Notes: generated by a model from the letters alone, not told the origin. A DNA stretch of 64,000 nt from Hoylesella pleuritidis JCM 14110 (GCF_000613725.1 NZ_BAJN01000001.1:62001-126000), one strand, 5' to 3'. Numbered from the stretch's first letter, positions 18,670 to 26,713 are shown. Translations and numbers: made by a program.

Positions 18670-18922
18670 CTTATTTGATATAAATATAGGAATGAAATGA
18701 ATAAAATATTTGTTTTAAGTTAAGATGTGTGTAAACTTGATGTTTATTGGTGGATTTTTCTATTAGTTTTTGACCTCTTTTGAACAATCAATTCTCTTTC
18801 CAGTGAAAATTCGGATAGGGGGGTAACCTTTTTATTAGATGTTATTAACACTCTGTATATTCGAAGATCAAATTTCTCACTTGGTCTTTTATTTATGTTT
18901 CTTGTGATTTTTCAATAAATAC

Positions 18923-18953
18923 TTGCGTATTTAAAATTTATTAGTTACCTTTG
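18923..18953 (+). promoter_or_regulatory. Promoter of the (AC)n leader locus
   Basis: TTG at 18923-18925, 20 bases, then TACCTTTG at 18946-18953. This matches the Bacteroidetes consensus. The start site should be near 18960, about 14 bases before the first ATG (18974). Confidence 0.7.
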
Positions 18954-18973
18954 CCGCGAGTTATAATAGCAAG

Positions 18974-19159
18974 ATGTTTTACACTCAAAAACAGGAGGAA
19001 TATCAACATCTCTCTTCTTATATAGATAGAGATGTATGTGGGATACAAAGAAAGCAAAGTATTTTTGTGTCTTTTAACTTATTTATTTTGGTTTATTCAG
19101 GGATTTTGCTAACACACACACACACACACACAAGCGCATCGTCGCTAATTTCTCTTTAA
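18974..19159 (+). CDS. Possible leader ORF with THTHTHT repeat
   Basis: A 61-codon ORF that is the first start codon after the promoter. It reads MFYTQKQEEYQHLSSYIDRD, then a hydrophobic stretch (FVSFNLFILVYSGILL) followed by THTHTHT encoded by an (AC)n tract, and ends SASSLISL. It resembles no protein family I know. Because the tract is dinucleotide, each gain or loss of a unit would change the frame and the stop position. I regard it as a possible leader peptide or simply transcribed 5' leader; coding is not proven. Confidence 0.35.
   Translation: MFYTQKQEEYQHLSSYIDRDVCGIQRKQSIFVSFNLFILVYSGILLTHTHTHTSASSLISL
19112..19132 (+). repeat. (AC)10 dinucleotide tract
   Basis: Ten AC units plus a final A, 21 bases. 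A second alternating tract, ACGCGCGCGCGA, follows at about 19170-19182. Both lie between the promoter and the next structural gene. Such tracts are slippage-prone. Confidence 0.9.
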
Positions 19160-19204
19160 GTTTTCTTTTTTACGCGCGCGCGAAGTGTGCTGTAATTCTT
19201 AATA

Positions 19205-19252
19205 AACAAAGGGCTCTCATGAGTTCCCCTTGTTCGTTTGTTATGTCTTTTT
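19205..19252 (+). terminator. Attenuator-like hairpin in the leader
   Basis: Imperfect stem AACAAAGGGCTC (19205-19216), loop TCAT, then GAGTTCCCCTTGTT (19221-19234) with a two-base bulge and one mismatch. It is followed by a T-rich stretch ending TCTTTTTG near 19246-19253. It lies between the leader ORF and the 70-residue gene, so it could act as a conditional terminator. Confidence 0.45.
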
Positions 19253-19306
19253 GTCAAAGTCTGACAAGAGGAAATAAAAATAAATATTCACCATATAAAT
19301 TCAATA

Positions 19307-19519
19307 ATGATGAAAGAAAATCAAGTTAAAAAAGGGTTTTATTGTAAACCCAAAATCAAAGTTTTCAATGTTGATACAGAGAATCTGTTGCAAGAAACCT
19401 CTTATCCGGGCCAGCATAATCCCGGACATAAGGGTGGTTCTCCCGAAGAGGATACTGATGATCAAAACGGAGCAAAAAGAGGATTCTTCGATAATGAATC
19501 ATCCTTTTGGGAAGATTAA
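19307..19519 (+). CDS. Small conserved-type peptide, 70 residues, function unknown
   Basis: Short protein with a basic N-terminal half (MMKENQVKKGFYCKPKIKVF), the pattern Y-x2-KP-x-I-x-V-x-N-V-x2-E-x-LLQETS, and an acidic C-terminal tail (EEDTDDQNGAKRGFFDNESS). Small peptides with this K-x-Y-x-x-P opening and acidic, glycine-rich tail are common in Prevotella and relatives but unnamed. It has no signal peptide. It lies 25 bases upstream of a lipoprotein gene and is probably cotranscribed with it. It might be a precursor or accessory peptide, but that is speculation. Confidence 0.7.
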   Translation: MMKENQVKKGFYCKPKIKVFNVDTENLLQETSYPGQHNPGHKGGSPEEDTDDQNGAKRGFFDNESSFWED

Positions 19520-19544
19520 GTAAATGAAATGAAACAGAAAAACA

Positions 19545-21194
19545 ATGATAATGAAAAAGAATATTTTAGCATTTATCGCAGCTTCGGCTCTATTGGCGTT
19601 TACGGCAAGCTGCTCAAATAATGATATAACTTCAAACACAGGAGATTCCGAGAAAACAATAACTGGTGGTAATAAGGAAAATACCGACTCAACAACTTTC
19701 GTATTGGCATCTCGCCCGAATGAAACCGGTACTCGTACGTCAATGGATTACAACACCGGACATTTCTTTTGGGAAAGGAATGATCGTATCTATGTAAAAG
19801 ACGATGACGATATGTTCCAAATGAGCAGTAATGCTGTAGTAGAAAGTAAGCAGGCTGCTTTTAAGTTTATGTTGCCCGGTACTTATAAAGCCAAAAACAA
19901 ATATATGGTTTACTATCCAGGTGAAGAAGGTATAAATGACCAAGTGACCATCAAGAATGGTCAGTTCCAAAAAGCACCTAATGACAACAGCCATTTTGGT
20001 TCTTCTGGTGATTGTGGTATGGGCTACGGTGTGAAGAACGCCAAAGGTCAGTTCGACTTCCGGCTTGACCACAAAGCTGCTTATCTTTGTTTTCAGCCTC
20101 GCATAAGTCACGATCTTGTGAGTACCTATATTACAAGAATTGAAGTCGTTTCTGACAATAATATTGCAGGAAAATATCTCCTCAATCCTGTTACCCAAAA
20201 ACTTGAGGGCTCTGGCAACTACAATACTATCATACTGAAATTGGGTGGCAATAATGGTTATATCCATGGCTTTCAATTGAAAAAGAACACTCCGGTGCCT
20301 GCTTTTATGGTAATATATCCTGGGACACATAAGCTCACGGTGAAATATTATGTGAAAGATATACAGACTAAGGTGGATGGTGTGATTATCAAGAAATTCA
20401 AGTCGAGCGACTATAAGGAAAACAATTATTATGACATCGGTTCTGATCTCGATGTGCAGGCTTATGACAGTAAATTGTATATGTGGGATGCTAAGTCTGA
20501 TTATTGGCATGGTTATGAGAGCGAGCAACCTGCGCTTCCCGATGACAAGGGCTATCATACTCCCAAAGACTTTCGGGATAATCGTTGGCATAGTATGGAC
20601 AATACGTCAGGTATTACTGGCGGTTCTCAGGCTGTGAATACGCCGACTTCAAATTGCCCCAACGTAAATGAAATGCTGTGGTACTGTATAAATGGCGATC
20701 CTCATTGGGATGCTGACAAATTATGGATTACACTCAAGCATTTGTATAAGGGTGGTGTCTGGATATTGAAACGGGAACATATTCCTGGTTTCTCTCCAAA
20801 ATCATTTACAGGGTTAAAAGACAAAGATCATCCGGAATATGGTACGGAAACATATGACTATTGTAAGCATGATGCCTCACACCAGGCACAATTCCTAACT
20901 GGATGGTCAAAAAATTACTATTCAAAGCAAAATCCTCCTTCTAAAATTAACGGTGAAATTCCCACATATTATTTCTTCCTACCTGCTTTTGAGGGCAATG
21001 ATTTTAGTGGTAGTGGTAAGATTAGAGGAGGTGACGGATATGGTATGGGTTTAGAAGGTATGTATTGGAGCTCTACCTCGTACTCTTTATCAGATGGCAC
21101 CTATGGTGCATTCCAGTTTGGTATTAAGGCACGTCGACTTGGCGTATACAGAAGTGATCGTAGATGGGGATTAAGATGCGTAGAATTCCAGTAG
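19545..21194 (+). CDS. Fimbrillin-like lipoprotein with C-terminal FISUMP-like domain
   Basis: About 549 residues, probably a surface lipoprotein. The signal KKNILAFIAASALLAFTASC ends in a lipobox cysteine; ATG 19545 or 19551 may be used. Residues 40-300 resemble Mfa-like fimbrillin domains (TRTSMDYNTGHFFWERNDRI, the PGTYKAKNKYMVYYPG strand, the GMGYGVKNAKGQFDFRLDHK segment). The last 90 residues (FLPAFEGNDF..., GLEGMYWSSTSYS, RRWGLRCVEFQ) follow the FISUMP/C-lectin-like pattern YWSST...RCV, often a ligand-binding tip. Its 3' end is duplicated downstream with altered loop residues. A minor adhesin or fimbrial tip role is inferred. Confidence 0.75.
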   Translation: MIMKKNILAFIAASALLAFTASCSNNDITSNTGDSEKTITGGNKENTDSTTFVLASRPNETGTRTSMDYNTGHFFWERNDRIYVKDDDDMFQMSSNAVVESKQAAFKFMLPGTYKAKNKYMVYYPGEEGINDQVTIKNGQFQKAPNDNSHFGSSGDCGMGYGVKNAKGQFDFRLDHKAAYLCFQPRISHDLVSTYITRIEVVSDNNIAGKYLLNPVTQKLEGSGNYNTIILKLGGNNGYIHGFQLKKNTPVPAFMVIYPGTHKLTVKYYVKDIQTKVDGVIIKKFKSSDYKENNYYDIGSDLDVQAYDSKLYMWDAKSDYWHGYESEQPALPDDKGYHTPKDFRDNRWHSMDNTSGITGGSQAVNTPTSNCPNVNEMLWYCINGDPHWDADKLWITLKHLYKGGVWILKREHIPGFSPKSFTGLKDKDHPEYGTETYDYCKHDASHQAQFLTGWSKNYYSKQNPPSKINGEIPTYYFFLPAFEGNDFSGSGKIRGGDGYGMGLEGMYWSSTSYSLSDGTYGAFQFGIKARRLGVYRSDRRWGLRCVEFQ

Positions 21195-21233
21195 TCTTTC
21201 AGTACTCCGTAATTGTTTAATACATAAAATAAT

Positions 21234-21278
21234 AAGGCAGTGTAAATAGAACTTCTACATTCTATTTACACTGCCTTT
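21234..21278. terminator. Bidirectional terminator, copy 1
   Basis: Stem AAGGCAGTGTAAATAGAA (21234-21251) with TTCTATTTACACTGCCTT (21260-21277) and an eight-base loop. It ends the FISUMP lipoprotein gene. Confidence 0.85.
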
Positions 21279-21300
21279 GTGTCAGAGAAACACTATCCTT

Positions 21301-21411
21301 TATTGAATTGTTATTTTTAATATTTTATTAACGGGGGAACAAGGAAAGTATTCCTACTTTGCCAGTAAGTTTATTCTCTGCTTTGCGGTGTTCCACCAAA
21401 AAGTGCTTGTC
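21301..21411 (-). pseudogene. Remnant of spondin-gene 3' end
   Basis: These bases match 21804-21920, the C-terminal end of the spondin lipoprotein gene on the minus strand, but with small indels (for example CTGCTTTGCGG against CTGCTTGCGG). It is a by-product of the tandem duplication and has no start. Confidence 0.75.
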
Positions 21412-21413
21412 TG

Positions 21414-21688
21414 TTCAAAGCAGAATCCTCCTTCTAAAATTAATGGTGAAATTCCTATACATTATTTCTTTCCTACCTGCTTTTGAGGGCAATGATTTCA
21501 ATGGCAGTGGTAAGATTAGAAGAGGTGACGGATATGGTATGGGCTTAGAAGGTATGTATTGGAGCTCTACTCCTTACTATTTATCAGATGGAACCTATGG
21601 TGCATTCCAGTTTGGTATTAAGGCACGTCGACTTGGTATATACAGAAGTACTCGTAAATGGGGATTGAGATGCGTAGAATTCCAGTAG
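21414..21688 (+). pseudogene. Silent variant copy of the FISUMP C-terminal cassette
   Basis: Encodes LPAFEGNDFNGSGKIRRGDG and on to the same RCVEFQ terminus as the lipoprotein upstream. It has no start or signal of its own. An ORF from 21359 reads into it only through spondin-remnant sequence. Compared with the expressed copy, changes cluster at exposed-looking positions: STSYS becomes STPYY, RGG becomes RRG, YRSDRR becomes YRSTRK. It could be a donor for gene conversion or a duplication scar. Confidence 0.75.
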
Positions 21689-21740
21689 TCTTTCAGTACT
21701 TCGTAATTGTTTAATACAGTCAGCTGTAAAACACAATAAT

Positions 21741-21782
21741 AAGGCAGTGTAAATAGAACTTTCTAATTCTATTTACACTGCC
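21741..21782. terminator. Bidirectional terminator, copy 2
   Basis: Same hairpin as copy 1, AAGGCAGTGTAAATAGAA (21741-21758) with TTCTATTTACACTGCC ending at 21782. It lies 25 bases past the stop of the minus-strand spondin gene. Confidence 0.85.
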
Positions 21783-21807
21783 TGTTGTGTCAGAGAAACA
21801 CTATCCT

Positions 21808-23028
21808 TTATTGAATTGTTATTTTTAATACTTTATTAACAGGAGGAACGGGGAAAGTAGTTCCTACTTTGCTAATAGGTTTATTCTCTGCTTGCGGTGT
21901 TCCACCGAAAAGGGCTTGTCTATTGCCTGCTCCGGGATATTGATCTACTCCAGTTCCTGAATCAAAGAGTGCAGTCTTATTGGTGATATCTCCGCTTAAT
22001 TTAGCTGAAAGAGCTTGTTCGTTGGCATAGAACCAATCATTAGAGAAACCGAACATTGTGACGAAAGCAAGTTTATCTCCGTCTCCTGCCTTGTATTGTG
22101 TCATTACCTTTTGACCAGGGCCGACAGGAGCCGTACCAGCGATGTAGATTCCTTTCACGCCTTTCATCTTTTTCAGACTTTCCTGCAATTTGCTTGCATT
22201 GCCTTTCTGTGCCAAATCCTTCAATCCCATGCCTGGGTCATTCTTTCCAAGTTCATAAATGGGATTTTTCTCACCTTGATATACAACCACAAGCACGGGA
22301 GAGATACCAGTAATGATGCCGGTATTAGCTTCTACTTTCATTTTCAGCTTGTCGATTTTTCCCATCTGGGCAATATCCGTCATTTCAGGATTAGATTTCT
22401 CACCGGGAGTGAAGAATGGTTTCTCGGCAAGCAGTTTATTGCCGTCAAAAGTTGATACAGCCCATATACCCGGAGAGAAAGGCGTTTCATTTCCTGTACC
22501 AGCAGAAGTATTTTTGATGGTAAGTGTAAATTCGGAAGTAGGTTCTTCATATGACAACATCACATTCAGTAGTTTTGAAGCGTCCACTCCCTTAACTTCC
22601 ATAATGGGATTCGATTCGCTGGCTCCCGTCTTATTATTTTTTGTTCCGTTATCCCACAACTTCACCTGTGAGGATACATCTCCTGTTATTGCTTTCCCTT
22701 GAGCATTGAACAATTTGATACCCGGCTGTTGAGAAGCAAAGAACCAGTCTTTTGATTTTCCATACATCGTAGTGAACATCAAGGCCTGCCCTTTTCCTGC
22801 CTTAAACTTAAAGCTAACGCTCTGTCCGGGTTGAATAATGGGAGATTCTCCCATATTTTTGAAAGATCCGCTTTCTACGAAAAGCTTTGGTGTAACGATG
22901 TTCTCGACTGTCAGGGTACGCATACTGCCCGTAGAAGGCTTCATATCGTCATCCTTGCTACAAGAAGTAAACACTAATCCTGCTAACACTACTGCCGACA
23001 ATGCGGCTCTAAATCGATTCTTTTTCAT
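21808..23028 (-). CDS. Lipoprotein with two spondin_N-like domains
   Basis: 406-residue lipoprotein: signal MKKNRFRAALSAVVLAGLVF followed by TSCSKDDD with lipobox cysteine. The first domain, about residues 38-150, has the spondin_N pattern: TLTVENIVTPKLF, FKFKAGKGQALMFTTMYG.SKDWFFA, GDVSSQVKLWDNGTK. The second, about 185-370, repeats it: PGIWAVSTFDG, GDKLAFVTMFGFSNDWFYAN, ITNKTALFDSGTGVDQYPG. In eukaryotes this fold binds membranes or matrix; the bacterial role is unknown. It is the last gene of an ECF-sigma operon, 35 bases behind the DUF417 gene, so it is probably an envelope-stress product. Confidence 0.85.
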   Translation of the reverse strand: MKKNRFRAALSAVVLAGLVFTSCSKDDDMKPSTGSMRTLTVENIVTPKLFVESGSFKNMGESPIIQPGQSVSFKFKAGKGQALMFTTMYGKSKDWFFASQQPGIKLFNAQGKAITGDVSSQVKLWDNGTKNNKTGASESNPIMEVKGVDASKLLNVMLSYEEPTSEFTLTIKNTSAGTGNETPFSPGIWAVSTFDGNKLLAEKPFFTPGEKSNPEMTDIAQMGKIDKLKMKVEANTGIITGISPVLVVVYQGEKNPIYELGKNDPGMGLKDLAQKGNASKLQESLKKMKGVKGIYIAGTAPVGPGQKVMTQYKAGDGDKLAFVTMFGFSNDWFYANEQALSAKLSGDITNKTALFDSGTGVDQYPGAGNRQALFGGTPQAENKPISKVGTTFPVPPVNKVLKITIQ

Positions 23029-23063
23029 TGTTTTTTAGTTGTATTACACAATTGTTTATTAAA

Positions 23064-23555
23064 TTAATAAGAAGAGAGTATCTTCGTATCTTTTTCTTTT
23101 TTATCACTTGTCATTGCTTGGCTGAGCAATATAAATCCGAATCCGAGATAAGCTAAATCTTTGAGGATGAAATAGTCTGTTATGGGTATACCATCTTTTA
23201 TTCTCCACATTCCTGGTGTGAAGAACAAGAAACTGAGTGTAATGAGAAATGTAAAAATGATTCCTAAACCTGCATATCGTTTCAGAAAATGAAACTTAAT
23301 AGACAGTAGCAGTATAATTGCAAGCGATATTTCTATTATACCGATAAAATTAGAAACAGTTTGCTTACTGAATACATCATATACCCAAAAAGTAAAGGGG
23401 TGATATTCGATTAATGGTTTGATGGACGCTGCTTCTGTCGGTGTAAATTTAAATATACCTATCCACAGAAGAATGGTAGCGGTGCCGAACTGAGTAATGT
23501 CGTACCCTATTTTATATATTTTGTTACCTGAAAATAAATTCTTTCCTATATTCAT
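23064..23555 (-). CDS. DUF417/YkgB-family inner membrane protein
   Basis: 163 residues with four hydrophobic helices. Family marks are ILLWIGIFKFTPTEAASIKP near residues 32-51 and NFIGIIEISLAIILLL. E. coli YkgB is RclC, induced by and protective against reactive chlorine species, so an oxidant-defence role is a fair inference. The gene lies between an anti-sigma gene and the spondin lipoprotein, in the same orientation as an ECF sigma gene. Confidence 0.85.
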   Translation of the reverse strand: MNIGKNLFSGNKIYKIGYDITQFGTATILLWIGIFKFTPTEAASIKPLIEYHPFTFWVYDVFSKQTVSNFIGIIEISLAIILLLSIKFHFLKRYAGLGIIFTFLITLSFLFFTPGMWRIKDGIPITDYFILKDLAYLGFGFILLSQAMTSDKKEKDTKILSSY

Positions 23556-23658
23556 ATTGTCAGTTTCTGAGGTTGTTTGCTATCAGAGAGAAAACCCTTA
23601 GGGATACTTTCCGCTCTTATAGTCGACAATCCCTCTTAATCCTGACAAAAAGATAAGA

Positions 23659-23943
23659 TTAAGATAATATTTTTTTTCTTATCTTATCCTTAAACTGCTG
23701 TATTTCAATATCTTCAAAGTGTATCTTTTTTTTGTCTTCCAGTATTTTCTTTGTAAGAAGACGGTCTATTTGTTCTACTTTTTTTGCATAAGCAGCACAC
23801 CATTTGCACATAGCTAAATGTGCGTGAAGCCTAATTCTTCCCACGAATGAGAGTTTACCAGCCTTTTGCTGTTCTATCCGCATCGGTACCTGATTGCACG
23901 GCATAATAATGATGTGGATGAATTTACTAAGCAATGCTTTCAT
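23659..23943 (-). CDS. Zinc-finger anti-sigma factor
   Basis: 94-residue cytoplasmic protein. The CNQVPMRIEQQKAGKLSFVG segment followed by HAHLAMCKWC gives the C-x(n)-H-x3-C-x2-C pattern of ZAS anti-sigma domains. No membrane helix is present, so it would be a soluble regulator. It overlaps the upstream ECF sigma gene by four bases (23940-23943), the usual arrangement for a sigma/anti-sigma pair. A redox-sensitive zinc site would fit the YkgB neighbour, but that is inference. Confidence 0.82.
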   Translation of the reverse strand: MKALLSKFIHIIIMPCNQVPMRIEQQKAGKLSFVGRIRLHAHLAMCKWCAAYAKKVEQIDRLLTKKILEDKKKIHFEDIEIQQFKDKIRKKILS

Positions 23944-24491
23944 AATTTGTCAAACCAGTTTAATTCTATACATTTCCTCAATTGCATACGACTACGTTGA
24001 AGGATCTTCCAAAGATTGGTCGTGGTAATATCCAACTCCTGACACACTTCTTTGGCTTTTTTCTCCTCTAAATAATAGAGCTTTACTGTGACTTGCCATT
24101 GGGAGGGAAGATGATTAAGGCATTTATCCAATGTATTCATTAATGCTTTTTGTTCATCCGGTTCATCGAAGTTCTGTGACCACTCGTGAAGAATAGAGTC
24201 GTCTTTCCACGAGCCTGTATGGTCGAAGAACTCTGGCATATTGACAGTTTCTGGTTTGCGATATTTGTGTCGATAGAAATCCGCGATTTTATTTTTCAGG
24301 ATATTCAGCAACCACGTCAACGGTGTACTCTTTCTTTCAAAAGTACGATAAGCGGCAGTTGCAGAAATGAATACTTCCTGAACTAAGTCCATTGCATCTT
24401 CCTTGTCCCTCACCATTGAGAGAGCTCTATTCAGAAGAGATTCGGAATAGAGTTCAATCCATTTGTTTATTTCTTCGTGCTCTTGTTTCAT
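23940..24491 (-). CDS. ECF-type RNA polymerase sigma factor
   Basis: 183-residue sigma-70 family protein. Region 2 is around residues 14-80 (ALSMVRDKEDAMDLVQEVFI and FERKSTPLTWLLNILKNKIA), with a linker to about residue 120. Region 4 is in the C-terminal third (LPSQWQVTVKLYYLEEKKAK and CQELDITTTNLWKILQRSRM, a helix-turn-helix). It heads the operon with an anti-sigma, DUF417 and spondin lipoprotein, and likely activates its own operon. Confidence 0.92.
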   Translation of the reverse strand: MKQEHEEINKWIELYSESLLNRALSMVRDKEDAMDLVQEVFISATAAYRTFERKSTPLTWLLNILKNKIADFYRHKYRKPETVNMPEFFDHTGSWKDDSILHEWSQNFDEPDEQKALMNTLDKCLNHLPSQWQVTVKLYYLEEKKAKEVCQELDITTTNLWKILQRSRMQLRKCIELNWFDKL

Positions 24492-24630
24492 CTATATAAA
24501 TAAATATGTAGGGTTATCGGAGCATCCTCACCTAAATTTTCTTATATGATAACGCTAAACATATCCAATTATTATAAATAAGGATAACGAATTATGAATT
24601 TAGAAAAGCACTTCTCTCTGAATTTATTTG

Positions 24631-24638
24631 TAATTTTG
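24631..24638 (+). promoter_or_regulatory. Promoter -7 box of the GH20 gene
   Basis: TAATTTTG at 24631-24638, 45 bases before the GH20 ATG. No good -33 TTTG is visible at the right distance. Confidence 0.5.
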
Positions 24639-24682
24639 TAGATTGGTAATAGAAACGATAAATAAAATCAAATATATCGGTT

Positions 24683-26713
24683 ATGAGAAAAAAAATATTC
24701 GTTTGTCTTTGGTTTTTGGGGATAATGCTGGCAGTACAGGGGCGGAATATCATTCCGCGACCCAATTGCCTGTTGTGGGCCGATGGCGAGTTTGTATTCG
24801 ACGACCAAACGGGTCTCTATACCAATCTTAAAGGGCGTGACCGTAAGTTTATTCGTTCTTATGTAGCTGCTACGTTGCCTGTGGGGCGACTGAAAGCCAA
24901 GGCCGTAGAAATGCAGAATGTAGTGCAACTTGTGTTGGCCGACAGCTCTGCCGATATGGGAACCGAGGGTTATCGGCTTATGGTTACACCCCAATTGATA
25001 ACTGTTCGAGCATCTTCTGCCACAGGACTATTTTATGGTCTGCAAACCTTGCGACAGCTTTGTGATGGTAAGCGTATCCGTAGCGTATCCGTTACAGATT
25101 CTCCACGATTTCCTTATCGTGGTGTGATGCTCGATTGCTCACGCCATTTCTGGTCCAAAGACTTCATTTTAAAGCAGATCGATGCGTTGGCTTACTTTAA
25201 ACTGAATCGGTTACACCTGCACCTGACCGATGCCGGCGGTTGGCGAATGGAGATTAAGAAATATCCTAAGTTGATATCCGAGAGTGCTTATCGCACGCAA
25301 AGTGACTGGCAAAAATGGTGGAATGAGAATGACCGTCGCTATTGTCATAAAGGAGATTCGGGTGCTTATGGCGGATTTTATACACAGAAAGAGCTCCGCG
25401 AAATTGTGCGTTATGCTGCACAGAGACGCATCACTGTCATTCCCGAAATCGAAATGCCGGGTCATAGCAATGAAGTCAATCACGCTTATCCCGCACTCTC
25501 TTGTACCGGCGAACCACTTTCCGATCTCTGTGTGGGTAATGAAGAAACGTTCCGATTCTTGGAGAATGTGCTCACCGAAGTGATGCGGATATTCCCTTCG
25601 GAATATATACATATCGGGGGCGACGAAGCTGCGCGTGAGGCGTGGGCTACCTGCCCGAGATGCAGACAGCGGATGCGCGATGAGCATCTTGTTACTACTG
25701 CCGAACTCCAAAGTTATCTCACGGCTCGTATCGAGCGATTCCTCAATGCCCACGGGCGTAAATTATTAGGCTGGGATGAGATTCTCGAAGGAAAGATTGC
25801 ACCTCGTGCGGCCGTGATGTCGTGGCGGGGCGAGCAGGGAGGAATAGATGCTTCCGATGCTGGGCATCACGTCATTATGTCGCCCGGGGGATATTGCTAT
25901 CTTGATAAGGCACAGGATGCACCCGGTACACAGCCCAAATCGTTTGGTGGCTATCTGCCATTAGAGAAAGTGTATGGCTACGAGCCTGTACCTGAAAAGT
26001 TTAAAGGAACCAATATCGAGCATTTTGTCGACGGTGTACAGGGTAATCTCTGGACCGAATATGTAGATACTGAAGCACACGTCGAATATATGCTTTATCC
26101 TCGTCTGCTGGCCATTGCCGAACGAGGATGGACTTGGCAACCAGCTCCCTATGACGATTTCCGTCGTCGGGCACTTGCAGCCGTGGCTTGGATGCAACAT
26201 AATGGTTACCATCCCTTTGATTTGAGTAAGGAAATCGGGCGACGCCCAGAGTCGCGGCAGGCTATAGTTCATTTGGCCCGCGGCAAAACGGTGTTCTATA
26301 AGGCCCCTTATGCAGAGAAGTATAAAGCCGCAGGCGACAGTGCGCTGACTGACGGACAGCGTGGTAATTGGGATTTCGGCGATGGTGTTTGGCAAGGCTT
26401 TATCGGTGCAGGTGGTTTGGATGCAGTCATCGATATGGGTACACCGACATCCGTTCATTGTATTTCAGTCGAATTTTTACAGTCAGTCGGTCCTGATATT
26501 TTTGCTCCTGCCGATGTCGCTATCTCGGTTTCGGATGATGGAAAGAATTTTACATCTATATATCATAAGCATACCGACCGCGACACCCGTCGCGAGTTCT
26601 TTGTTGCCGATCATCGATGGACCGGTGATATCACTGCGCGTTATATCCGTTGTCAGGCCCAAGCCGACAAACAGGGTGGATGGATTTTTACCGATGAGAT
26701 TGTCGTGAAGTAG
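24683..26713 (+). CDS. GH20 beta-N-acetylhexosaminidase with C-terminal CBM32-like domain
   Basis: 676-residue exported enzyme that releases terminal N-acetylhexosamine from glycans by substrate-assisted catalysis. Signal peptide MRKKIFVCLWFLGIMLAVQG. A GH20 N-terminal domain spans about 25-135, and the TIM barrel follows (FPYRGVMLDCSRHFW, LHLHLTDAGGWR, PEIEMPGHSNE). The catalytic D-E pair is at 314-315 in HIGGDEAAREAW. The barrel ends with NLWTEYV and a C-terminal F5/8-type sandwich (DGQRGNWDFGDGVWQGF) follows. It stands alone upstream of the SusCD pair, with a terminator between. Confidence 0.95.
   Translation: MRKKIFVCLWFLGIMLAVQGRNIIPRPNCLLWADGEFVFDDQTGLYTNLKGRDRKFIRSYVAATLPVGRLKAKAVEMQNVVQLVLADSSADMGTEGYRLMVTPQLITVRASSATGLFYGLQTLRQLCDGKRIRSVSVTDSPRFPYRGVMLDCSRHFWSKDFILKQIDALAYFKLNRLHLHLTDAGGWRMEIKKYPKLISESAYRTQSDWQKWWNENDRRYCHKGDSGAYGGFYTQKELREIVRYAAQRRITVIPEIEMPGHSNEVNHAYPALSCTGEPLSDLCVGNEETFRFLENVLTEVMRIFPSEYIHIGGDEAAREAWATCPRCRQRMRDEHLVTTAELQSYLTARIERFLNAHGRKLLGWDEILEGKIAPRAAVMSWRGEQGGIDASDAGHHVIMSPGGYCYLDKAQDAPGTQPKSFGGYLPLEKVYGYEPVPEKFKGTNIEHFVDGVQGNLWTEYVDTEAHVEYMLYPRLLAIAERGWTWQPAPYDDFRRRALAAVAWMQHNGYHPFDLSKEIGRRPESRQAIVHLARGKTVFYKAPYAEKYKAAGDSALTDGQRGNWDFGDGVWQGFIGAGGLDAVIDMGTPTSVHCISVEFLQSVGPDIFAPADVAISVSDDGKNFTSIYHKHTDRDTRREFFVADHRWTGDITARYIRCQAQADKQGGWIFTDEIVVK

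Larger units (their letters stand above)
20921..21413. repeat. Tandem duplication, unit 1
   Basis: About 493 bases starting at TTCAAAGCA. The unit holds the last ~270 bases of the FISUMP lipoprotein gene, the shared terminator hairpin, and a decayed copy of the 3' end of the convergent spondin gene, ending GCTTGTC. Unit 2 follows at once. By eye the two units agree over most of their length. Confidence 0.88.
21414..21920. repeat. Tandem duplication, unit 2
   Basis: Second copy of the unit at 20921-21413, slightly longer through small insertions, including an extra T in the ATTTCTTTCC stretch near 21465 and about 15 bases (GTCAGCTGTAAAACA) before the terminator. Its right part is the functional 3' end of the spondin gene. 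Confidence 0.88.

Noticed and set aside
21359..21688. Independent 109-residue protein
   Set aside because: Its start lies in a remnant of the convergent spondin gene and the rest is a duplicated gene end; no promoter or signal.
20921..21690. Diversity-generating retroelement with variable repeat (21,0xx) and template repeat (21,5xx)
   Set aside because: The C-terminal lectin-like cassette and its second copy look suggestive, but the differences are not restricted to adenines (C/T and G/T-type changes occur as well), the copies include non-coding flanks, and no reverse transcriptase is in the window.
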